A stretch of DNA of 13,112 nucleotides from Candidatus Omnitrophota bacterium. Its GTDB lineage: Bacteria; Omnitrophota; Gorgyraeia; 2-02-FULL-51-18. The notes beneath the pieces were generated by a model. That model searched no databases. It was not told the DNA's origin and saw only the letters and a program-made list of their open reading frames with translations. The stretch's first letter is position 1; each line of letters begins with the position of its first letter. This document shows positions 1 to 6,116 of this stretch, piece after piece. Location of the stretch: the NCBI GenBank assembly GCA_023247935.1, contig JAHFFM010000040.1:1-13112 (forward strand). Direction: 5' to 3'. The position numbers and the translations under genes are program-made.

Positions 1-402
1 ATTCGCCTTCGCAACACTCAAGATGAAACCGGCGGTTTCCTGGCTTTTGTGCCTTTGGCTTTCCAACCCGACCACAATGAATTGTCTTATCTTCCGAGAA
101 CGAGCGGCGTGACAGATATTCAAGTGTTGGCCACGGCCCGATTGATGCTCGACAATTTTCCGCATATTCGCCAGCTTTGGAATTATGTGGATGAGAAATT
201 TATTCATGTGGCACTCAGTTATGGCGTTGATGATTTGGGCGGAACCAATTTTGATGAAATCATTGCCAAAGCGGCCGGTTCTGAGTCCAAGGGTTTCACT
301 TATGAGGAACTCGTGAATTTGGTTCATGCTTGTGGATTGAATCCCGTGGAAGTTAACAGCACTTACACGCAAATCAATAAAGAAGCGCTGGTGGCCAAAT
401 GA
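1..402 (+). CDS. mqnE: Aminofutalosine synthase MqnE, C-terminal part (5' truncated by window)
   Basis: The reading frame is open from base 1 to a TGA at 400-402, giving 133 residues. The start and the radical-SAM CX3CX2C cluster lie upstream of the window. The visible part contains DETGGFLAFVPLAF followed by LDNFPHIRQLW and SYGVDDLGG, which I recognise as the C-terminal half of the MqnE/MqnC radical-SAM family; the ETGGF..F.PLAF form is the MqnE type. MqnE uses S-adenosylmethionine as a substrate to join its adenosyl group to the enolpyruvyl-benzoate made by MqnA, giving 6-amino-6-deoxyfutalosine in the cytoplasm. The assignment is strengthened by the next gene, which carries MqnA and MqnC domains and overlaps this one by 4 bases (ATGA, 399-402). 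The remaining doubt is whether the missing N-terminus is intact. Confidence 0.9.
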   Translation: MRLRNTQDETGGFLAFVPLAFQPDHNELSYLPRTSGVTDIQVLATARLMLDNFPHIRQLWNYVDEKFIHVALSYGVDDLGGTNFDEIIAKAAGSESKGFTYEELVNLVHACGLNPVEVNSTYTQINKEALVAK

Positions 403-2327
403 GATTAAAGCTCGGCTCCATTTCATTTACAAATTCGCTGCCGGTGGATCTTGGCATTATTTCCGGACGAGTGGCTGTGAACGCGGATATCGTGTCGGAT
501 GTGCCGGTAAAACTAAACAATGCCATGCTTCGCGGCGATTTGGATATCAGCCCGGTTTCTTCACTTTTTTTTGCTCAAAACAAAGACAAGTTCGCGGTTT
601 TGCCGGAACTGTGCATTAGTTCAGGAAGCGCGGTGGATAGCGTTCTTTTAATCAGCCGCAAGCCTGTTTATGATTTGAATGATTCGCGCATTGCGGTGAC
701 GGGAAAGGGCCGCACCACGCCCGCGCTTCTTAAAATTTTACTTTCTGAAAAATTGAATATACAGGCGCAATTTGAAACGCATGACGCTCAAGGAGAATGG
801 CCCGAAGGTTTTGATGCGATTTTGGTGATTGGCGACGAGGCTTTGGCTTGGAAAGAACGCGCATTTGCCGGAAGTTTACATGTCTGGGATTTGGCGGAGG
901 AATGGCGGCTTTGGACCGGTCTTCCTTTTGTATTCGCTTTGTGGGTGGTGCGCCGTGAAGTGCTGGAAAGAAACAAAGAAGAGGTTTTAAAAGTTCATGG
1001 AGCGCTCTTACAGTCCCGTGAATGGGGGCTTTCTCATATGGAAGACGTACGGCGTGCGGCGTTGGCTCGCACGAGCCTTTCGGAAGCAACCGTGGCCTCT
1101 TATTTCAGGCGTTTAAGCTACAGTTTCGCAGAAGAGCAGAAAAAGGGATTTGACCTTTTTTGCGAAAAGGCGCTGAAGTTCGAAAAAGTTGAAAAAGCCT
1201 TGAACCAAAAAAATTCCGTGGAAGATCTTTTAAAGAAAGCTTTAAATGGAGAAAGAGTTTCCATTGAAGAAGGCGTAAAGCTTTACGAAGAAGCGGATCT
1301 TTTTGATTTGGGATACGCGGCCAATGAATTAAATTTAAGAAAAAATCCTGAATCCCGTTATCGCGCCACCTTTGTGGTGGACCGCAACATCAATTATACC
1401 AATTATTGTTACACGCTTTGCAAGTTTTGCGCTTTTTATCGTTTGCCCGGGGATAAGAATGAAGGTTATTTGAGAACCCATGAAGAAATTTTCCACAAAA
1501 TCGATGAATTGATCGCGATTGGCGGTACCCAAGTTCTTTTGCAGGGTGGCCATAACCCGGCGCTGGGCATTGAATATTATGAGGATATTGTCCGGGTGCT
1601 GCATGAACGTTATCCTCAAGTGCATATCCATTCCTTTTCCGCATCCGAAGTTTGGCATATTTGCAAAGTTTCCAAAATGACACCCAAAGAGGTTTTGATG
1701 CGTTTGAAGGCAGTGGGTTTGAACAGTTTACCCGGCGGCGGCGCGGAAATTTTAGTGGACCGCGTGCGTCAAATGGTGAGCCCGCTGAAAACAAAAGTAT
1801 CCGAATATTTTGAAGTGCATCGCGCGGCTCATGAAGTGGGGTTAATCAGCACCAGCACCATGGTTTATGGGCTGGGTGAGACGATTGAAGAGCGGATGAT
1901 GCATTTTGATGCATACCGCCGGGTACAGGATGAAACGCATGGGTTTCGTGCTTTTATTCCCTGGAGTTTTGAGTCCGAGTCTACGGAAATGGCTATGCCT
2001 CGCCAAACCGGAAGCGAGTATCTTCGCATGCTGGCGCTTTCACGTATCATGCTCGATAATATTCAACATTTGCAGGCCGGATGGGTAACCGAAGGTCCGA
2101 AACTCTCTCAAATCGCTCTGGGTTATGGCGCAGATGATTTTGGCGGCATTCTTATGGAAGAAAATGTCGTGAGCGCCACGAAAAGCGACAAGCTTTATTC
2201 CGGCGTCACCAAGGAAGAGGCGATTCGCCTGATCCGTGAAACCGGAAAGCTTCCGTCTCAGCGAAACACGAATTACGAAATCGTAAAAACTTATCCTGCC
2301 CAAGTCGCGGCCGCGACGCAAGCCTAA
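399..2327 (+). CDS. mqnA-mqnC: Fused chorismate dehydratase (MqnA) and cyclic dehypoxanthine futalosine synthase (MqnC)
   Basis: This is one 642-residue open frame with two enzymes. Residues 1 to about 265 match MqnA (usually about 270-280 aa): ISFTNSLPVDLGI at the N-terminus, DISPVSSLFFA (49-59), SGSAVDSVLLIS (75-86) and WTGLPFVFALWV (172-183). MqnA dehydrates chorismate to 3-[(1-carboxyvinyl)oxy]benzoate. From about 270 to the end it matches MqnC (usually about 360-370 aa), a radical-SAM enzyme that cyclises dehypoxanthine futalosine. Cys337, Cys341 and Cys344 form the CX3CX2C [4Fe-4S] motif, followed by LQGGHNP (381-387), SLPGGGAEIL (443-452), GYGADDFGG (575-583) and QRNTNYEIV (621-629). 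Both halves look full length, the linker (about 262-285) is charged, and no frameshift or stop is visible. The ATG start overlaps the mqnE stop as ATGA. The two activities are first and late in the pathway, so they do not pass a product directly; MqnB and MqnD are not in the window. Confidence 0.92.
   Translation: MRLKLGSISFTNSLPVDLGIISGRVAVNADIVSDVPVKLNNAMLRGDLDISPVSSLFFAQNKDKFAVLPELCISSGSAVDSVLLISRKPVYDLNDSRIAVTGKGRTTPALLKILLSEKLNIQAQFETHDAQGEWPEGFDAILVIGDEALAWKERAFAGSLHVWDLAEEWRLWTGLPFVFALWVVRREVLERNKEEVLKVHGALLQSREWGLSHMEDVRRAALARTSLSEATVASYFRRLSYSFAEEQKKGFDLFCEKALKFEKVEKALNQKNSVEDLLKKALNGERVSIEEGVKLYEEADLFDLGYAANELNLRKNPESRYRATFVVDRNINYTNYCYTLCKFCAFYRLPGDKNEGYLRTHEEIFHKIDELIAIGGTQVLLQGGHNPALGIEYYEDIVRVLHERYPQVHIHSFSASEVWHICKVSKMTPKEVLMRLKAVGLNSLPGGGAEILVDRVRQMVSPLKTKVSEYFEVHRAAHEVGLISTSTMVYGLGETIEERMMHFDAYRRVQDETHGFRAFIPWSFESESTEMAMPRQTGSEYLRMLALSRIMLDNIQHLQAGWVTEGPKLSQIALGYGADDFGGILMEENVVSATKSDKLYSGVTKEEAIRLIRETGKLPSQRNTNYEIVKTYPAQVAAATQA
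2304..2317. repeat. 14-bp perfect palindrome at the quinone/glycan junction
   Basis: GTCGCGGCCGCGAC is identical to its own reverse complement. It lies in the last codons of the MqnA-MqnC gene (coding for V-A-A-A) and ends 11 bases before the TTG start of the acetyltransferase gene. As RNA it could fold into a 5-bp GC-rich stem with a GGCC loop. No T-run follows, so it is not a standard intrinsic terminator. It could be a protein site, a weak attenuator, or simply an alanine-rich coding coincidence. Confidence 0.45.
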
Positions 2328-2328
2328 T

Positions 2329-2892
2329 TTGTTCATTCATCCCACGAGCGAAGTAAATGCTTCCGCACGTGTGGGCGCGAACACGAAGATTTGGCATTTT
2401 TGTCATGTCATGAAAGACGCGGTGGTTGGTGAACGCTGCGTTTTGGGACAAAATGTTTTTTTGGGTCCCGGCGTGCGTGTCGGCAACGACGTAAAAATAC
2501 AGAATAATGTTTCGATTTATGAGGGCGTGGAGTTAGAAGACGGTGTTTTTTGCGGGCCGTCCTGCGTTTTTACGAATGTGAACACGCCCAGAAGCCGCGT
2601 TTCACGGAAAAATGAATTTTCAAAAACGCTGGTTTGTGAAGGCGCCACGCTTGGCGCTAATTCCACCATTGTTTGTGGCCGTCGTATAGGGCGCTTCGCT
2701 TTTGTGGGCGCGGGTTCGCTTGTCACGCATGACGTTCCAGACCACGCGTTGGTTTATGGCGCTCCTGCCCGGCAAAAAGGCTGGATGTGCGAATGCGGAG
2801 AAAAATTATCGTTTAAAGGAGTTTTGTCCCGATGCAAAAGATGCCGTCTGACATTCAAGAAAAAAGCCAAAACCATTCAAAAAACAACGTGA
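2329..2892 (+). CDS. wbpD: WbpD/WlbB-type sugar N-acetyltransferase with C-terminal zinc ribbon
   Basis: A 187-residue left-handed beta-helix (hexapeptide repeat) acyltransferase. Imperfect hexapeptide repeats run from about residue 3 to 65 and 104 to 145. The segment FTNVNTPRS (81-89) and the closing GAGSLVTHDVPDHALVYGAPAR are typical of enzymes that transfer acetyl from acetyl-CoA to the 3-amino group of UDP-2-acetamido-3-amino-2,3-dideoxyglucuronate. The C-terminus (152-176) has CxC and CxxC pairs (Cys154, 156, 169, 172), a zinc-ribbon or rubredoxin-like knuckle seen in part of this family. The start is TTG at 2329, one base after the previous stop. The helix begins at once (FIHPTSEV) and the next in-frame ATG would remove 27 residues. 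No clear Shine-Dalgarno sequence precedes it. The aminotransferase that would make its substrate follows directly. The exact sugar is inferred from the family. Confidence 0.85.
   Translation: MFIHPTSEVNASARVGANTKIWHFCHVMKDAVVGERCVLGQNVFLGPGVRVGNDVKIQNNVSIYEGVELEDGVFCGPSCVFTNVNTPRSRVSRKNEFSKTLVCEGATLGANSTIVCGRRIGRFAFVGAGSLVTHDVPDHALVYGAPARQKGWMCECGEKLSFKGVLSRCKRCRLTFKKKAKTIQKTT
2815..2821 (+). promoter_or_regulatory. Possible ribosome binding site for an upstream start of the aminotransferase
   Basis: AAAGGAG stands 10 bases before an in-frame ATG at 2832, inside the 3' end of the acetyltransferase gene. It is a good Shine-Dalgarno match and the only one near this gene. If used, it would add 19 poorly conserved polar residues to the aminotransferase. 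The GTG at 2889 fits the family N-terminus better, so this site may be coincidental or may load ribosomes for a coupled start. Confidence 0.35.
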
Positions 2893-3992
2893 GTAAGGTT
2901 CCGTTCATCGATTTTTCAACGCAGTATCAATCAATACGCGCTGAAATCCAATCCGCGGTCAATTCGGTGTTTGAATCTCAGCAATTTGTGCTCAAAGAGC
3001 ATGTGCCGCGATTGGAAAAAGCCATTGCCTCGCAACTGGGAACAAAGCACGCGGTCGGCGTAGCCTCCGGTTCGGACGCGCTTTATCTTTCGTTGTGGGC
3101 TTTGGGAATTGGCGAAGGCGATGAAGTGATTACCACGCCATTTACTTTTTTTGCCACGGCAGGGTCCATTTCCCGCACGGGCGCAAAGCCGGTTTTTGCG
3201 GATATAGACCCCAAAACATTTAATCTTGACCCTGCGAAAGTGCGCGAAAAAATCACCAAACGCACCAAAGCCATTATCCCCGTGCATCTTTTTGGCCAAT
3301 CCTGCGACATGGATGAATTTATGAAAATTGGCCGCGAGCATTCGTTGGCGATTTTGGAAGACGCGGCGCAATCTTATGGCGCGACCTGGTCCGGAAAACA
3401 AACAGGCTCTTTTGGGAGTGCGGGAGGCCTTTCTTTTTTTCCGACTAAAAATCTGGGCGGAGCCGGGGATGGGGGGATGATCGTGACGTCTTCGGATGAG
3501 CTGGCTGAAAAATTGCGTATTCTGCGCGTGCATGGGTCCAAAAAAAAGTATTACCATGATTTCATCGGGATCAACAGCCGTTTGGATGAATTGCAGGCCG
3601 CGGTGGTTTCCGTGAAATTAAAATACATAGATGACTGGAACAAAAAAAGGCAGGAGCATGCCAAGTTTTACGACAAGTCCTTCGCCGGATTGCCGTTAGC
3701 CACGCCTTATTCACCGGCCAAAGCGTCGCCTACTTATCATCTTTATTCTATTTTGACGGACAGACGGGATGAATTAGCCGCACATTTAGAAAAAAACGGA
3801 ATCGGCTGCGGTGTGTATTATCCGCTGCCGCTTCATTTGCAGCCTTGCTACCAATTTTTAGGCCACAAGCAGGGTGATTTCCCTGTCACGGAAAAAACCA
3901 CGAAAACCGTGATTTCTCTTCCCATGTTTCCGGAGCTGACAGCTAAAGAGCTGGAGCGGGTGGTTTCCGTGGTCCGCGAATTTTATCGCTAA
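2889..3992 (+). CDS. DegT/DnrJ/EryC1/StrS-family PLP sugar aminotransferase (WbpE-like)
   Basis: A PLP-dependent aminotransferase that puts an amino group on a keto nucleotide sugar, usually with glutamate as donor. From the GTG at 2889 it has 367 residues, the usual family length, and begins VSKVPFIDFSTQY, matching the family's start. Visible motifs are SGSDALYLSLWALG, TPFTFFATA, EDAAQSYGA with Asp158 for the PLP ring nitrogen, FFPTKNLGGAGDGG with Lys187 as the Schiff-base lysine, and NSRLDELQAA. GTG overlaps the preceding stop as GTGA (2889-2892). An ATG at 2832 preceded by AAAGGAG is an alternative giving 386 residues. Its place directly after a WbpD-like acetyltransferase suggests it makes the 3-amino hexuronate that enzyme acetylates. 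A 4-amino transferase such as a PglE or ArnB relative cannot be excluded from motifs alone. Confidence 0.9.
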   Translation: MSKVPFIDFSTQYQSIRAEIQSAVNSVFESQQFVLKEHVPRLEKAIASQLGTKHAVGVASGSDALYLSLWALGIGEGDEVITTPFTFFATAGSISRTGAKPVFADIDPKTFNLDPAKVREKITKRTKAIIPVHLFGQSCDMDEFMKIGREHSLAILEDAAQSYGATWSGKQTGSFGSAGGLSFFPTKNLGGAGDGGMIVTSSDELAEKLRILRVHGSKKKYYHDFIGINSRLDELQAAVVSVKLKYIDDWNKKRQEHAKFYDKSFAGLPLATPYSPAKASPTYHLYSILTDRRDELAAHLEKNGIGCGVYYPLPLHLQPCYQFLGHKQGDFPVTEKTTKTVISLPMFPELTAKELERVVSVVREFYR

Positions 3993-4002
3993 GCCTTTTT
4001 AA

Positions 4003-4755
4003 ATGATTCATATTTTCCTTCCCGCTTATAACGAAGAAGTCGCGCTTGAGCGTCTGGTCAAAAAATTTGACGAGACCTTCGGAGGCAAGCCTGGCGCTTA
4101 TCGCATGGTTGTGCTGGATGACGGCAGCAGCGATAAAACCGCCGAAGTCGCCGAGCGTCTTTCCGCCAAATATCCTCTGGAATTATTGAGACATCCCAAA
4201 AACCTGGGATTGGGTCAAACCATGATAGATGGTTTGGAGCATATGGCCAAAACCGTCAAACCGGAAGAAGCGGTGGTGACGCTTGATTGCGATGACACGC
4301 ACGACCCTAAATACGCGCAATCCGCGCTGGATAAATTAAATCAAGGCTATGATGTCGTGATTTTATCCCGGTATTTTCCGGGTGGCGGGGAAGAAGGTCT
4401 ATCGCCCATCAAAAGTTTTTTAAGTCGTGGCGCGGGCTATTTTCTCAAATTCTTTTTTCCCATCAAAGGCGTGCAGGAATACAGTTGCGGTTATCGCGTG
4501 TTTCGTGCGGAAGCTTTGCAAAAAGCGTATCGTGTTTTTGGAAAGGATTTTGTGCGGCTGCCAAAATGGGGATTCGTGGTCACACCGGAAATTTTAATCA
4601 AAATGCGTATGCTGGGCTGCCGTATCACGGAAGTGCCGTTTACGCTTCATTACGGGGACAAGCCGGGCAAAAGTAAAAACAAGCCATTAAAAACAATCGC
4701 GGGTTATTTTGCTTTGGTGGCTCTTTATTGGGCCCGCGGAGTTCGAAAAGCATGA
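4003..4755 (+). CDS. GT2 glycosyltransferase, DPM1-like (polyprenyl-phosphate sugar synthase type)
   Basis: A 250-residue GT-A fold glycosyltransferase with the dolichyl-phosphate-mannose-synthase pattern: PAYNEE (7-12), LDDGSSD (38-44), the metal-binding region DCDDTHDP (95-102), SCGYRVFR (161-168) and GDKPGKSK (218-225). It has no long C-terminal membrane anchor like GtrB; the end holds one weak hydrophobic stretch (about 232-245). Enzymes of this type transfer a sugar from a nucleotide donor to a lipid phosphate at the inner face of the membrane. Two GT-C membrane enzymes, which use such lipid-linked donors, follow immediately, so a role in supplying them is a reasonable inference. It starts at ATG 4003, 10 bases after the aminotransferase stop, with no obvious Shine-Dalgarno sequence. 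The sugar and the lipid are not readable. Confidence 0.87.
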   Translation: MIHIFLPAYNEEVALERLVKKFDETFGGKPGAYRMVVLDDGSSDKTAEVAERLSAKYPLELLRHPKNLGLGQTMIDGLEHMAKTVKPEEAVVTLDCDDTHDPKYAQSALDKLNQGYDVVILSRYFPGGGEEGLSPIKSFLSRGAGYFLKFFFPIKGVQEYSCGYRVFRAEALQKAYRVFGKDFVRLPKWGFVVTPEILIKMRMLGCRITEVPFTLHYGDKPGKSKNKPLKTIAGYFALVALYWARGVRKA

Positions 4756-6116
4756 CCGGCACCGCTTCTTCCTTGGCGATGAAGCGCGTTTATTTTTTGC
4801 TGAGCGTTCTGGCTCTGTGGATCATGGCTTTTGTCATGGTTTGGCAGGGCGAAACGAATCTCCCCCCTTTAAAAATCGCGGTTCGCTACACAATTCTGGC
4901 TCTTTACGCAAATTTGGGATTTGCTTATGTGTGGTGGTCAAGCGACACCCATATCAAAAAAGAACGGCTAACGATTTGGATTTGGCTGGCTCTGGCCGGC
5001 GTTTTATTGAGTTTTCTTCCGCCTGTTTTTTCAGGAGATATGATGTATTACCTCATGCGTGGCCGCATTCTGGGTATTTACGGAAAAACACCTTACGCGC
5101 ACACCCCTTCCGAATTTCCAAATGACATGTGGAGACCTTACGATATTTGGCCGAATCAAACGGATGCTTATGGGCCTCTATCCGTTTACATGCAGACCGC
5201 ACCTGTAGTCGTGTTTGGAAATGCCATTGTTTGGACGGTTTGGGCTTATAAAATTATTTTGTTGGGGCTGGTGGCACTGTCCGTGGTTTATTTTTGGAAA
5301 TTAGCCGAGGAGTTTGTGCCGGAAGGAGGGATGCGGTTATGGGTTCTTTACGCGTATTCTCCATTTGTAATCGTGAACGCTTTTATTGACGGGCATAATG
5401 ACATCGGGCTTATGGCGCTTTCTGTGCCGTCGGTTTATTATTTGCTCAAACGAAAATACGGCCGCGCATTTTTATTTTGGACGCTCGCGTTTTCCGTGAA
5501 ATACATGGTTTTGCTGATTCTCCCGTTTTATTTAATCACGATGATGAAGCAGGAAAAAATGAGTTTGATGTCGCTGGCGGCGAGTGTTTGGAAATACGCG
5601 TTTTTGGCGGCGGGTATTTTATTTTTACTTTTTTGGCCTATTTGGGGCGGGATTCAAACATTTGTCCCGATTCTTAAAACAACCGCGTGGTTTTACACCA
5701 GCTCCATTCCTTATGCGTTTCAGCAAGGTTTAAAATTGGCGGGGATAGACATGCATTGGCGCGCGGTTCAATACCTATTTTTATCCGGTTATGCCGCGCT
5801 TTATGCCTGGCTTATTTGGCATTGCTTCCGGAAGGGCTCAAATCCTAGAGAGCTTTTCCGTTGTCTCGCCTTGGCGTATGCGGGTTTTTACATTTCTTTG
5901 ATCAGTCCGCTGGCTGCATGGTATTGGCTCTGGGCATTTCCGTGGATTGTGCTGGCGCAATGGCCGCGAACCACGCTTTTGGTTGTGCTTTATTCATTCA
6001 CGTCGCTTTTGGCATTTTTCAAGCGCATCAATTATCTTTCCGTGATTGCCGCCAGTACCTATATTTCAGTTCTTTTTTACGATCGTTTCAAAAAACCGGC
6101 CGTGCAAAGAATATGA
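4752..6116 (+). CDS. Polytopic GT-C glycosyltransferase, GT87-like
   Basis: A 454-residue integral membrane protein with about ten to twelve hydrophobic segments (for example 13-30, 44-62, 74-92, 158-180, 240-262, 281-297, 338-357, 371-388, 390-403, 406-422). The first extracytoplasmic loop has SGDMMYY (94-100), with Asp96 in the place of the acidic GT-C catalytic residue, then YGPLSVY (140-146) and DGHNDIG (213-219). These resemble polyprenol-phosphomannose-dependent mannosyltransferases (MptA/B, GT87, DUF2029). Such enzymes use a lipid-phosphate sugar on the outer face of the membrane. ATG 4752 overlaps the previous stop as ATGA and GGAG lies 10 bases upstream (4738-4741). A TTG at 4728 would add eight residues. 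It sits between the likely donor synthase and a second GT-C enzyme. The acceptor is unknown. Confidence 0.75.
   Translation: MTGTASSLAMKRVYFLLSVLALWIMAFVMVWQGETNLPPLKIAVRYTILALYANLGFAYVWWSSDTHIKKERLTIWIWLALAGVLLSFLPPVFSGDMMYYLMRGRILGIYGKTPYAHTPSEFPNDMWRPYDIWPNQTDAYGPLSVYMQTAPVVVFGNAIVWTVWAYKIILLGLVALSVVYFWKLAEEFVPEGGMRLWVLYAYSPFVIVNAFIDGHNDIGLMALSVPSVYYLLKRKYGRAFLFWTLAFSVKYMVLLILPFYLITMMKQEKMSLMSLAASVWKYAFLAAGILFLLFWPIWGGIQTFVPILKTTAWFYTSSIPYAFQQGLKLAGIDMHWRAVQYLFLSGYAALYAWLIWHCFRKGSNPRELFRCLALAYAGFYISLISPLAAWYWLWAFPWIVLAQWPRTTLLVVLYSFTSLLAFFKRINYLSVIAASTYISVLFYDRFKKPAVQRI

Noticed and set aside
1160..1260. Possible assembly join or frameshift creating the MqnA-MqnC fusion
   Set aside because: The frame is continuous and typical in composition across the junction, and both domains keep their full expected lengths. 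It is still worth a read-coverage check, but nothing in the sequence supports an artefact.
2304..2331. Palindrome considered as an intrinsic terminator of the mqn genes
   Set aside because: No T-run follows the stem; the sequence after it codes for the end of the protein and the next start.
2931..3557. Open frame of 208 codons on the - strand opposite the aminotransferase
   Set aside because: It lies wholly opposite a gene with clear PLP-enzyme motifs, its translation is rich in Arg, Phe and Lys with no recognisable domain, and it has no place in the + strand operon.
4709..5125. Open frame of 138 codons on the + strand across the GT2/GT-C junction
   Set aside because: It is a shifted-frame shadow of two genes with clear motifs and shows no domain of its own.
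5861..6112. Upstream extension of the PMT-like frame by 84 codons
   Set aside because: The stretch is inside the GT-C gene at 4752-6116 in another frame, has no family similarity, and ATG 6113 gives the normal N-terminal helix and an ATGA overlap.
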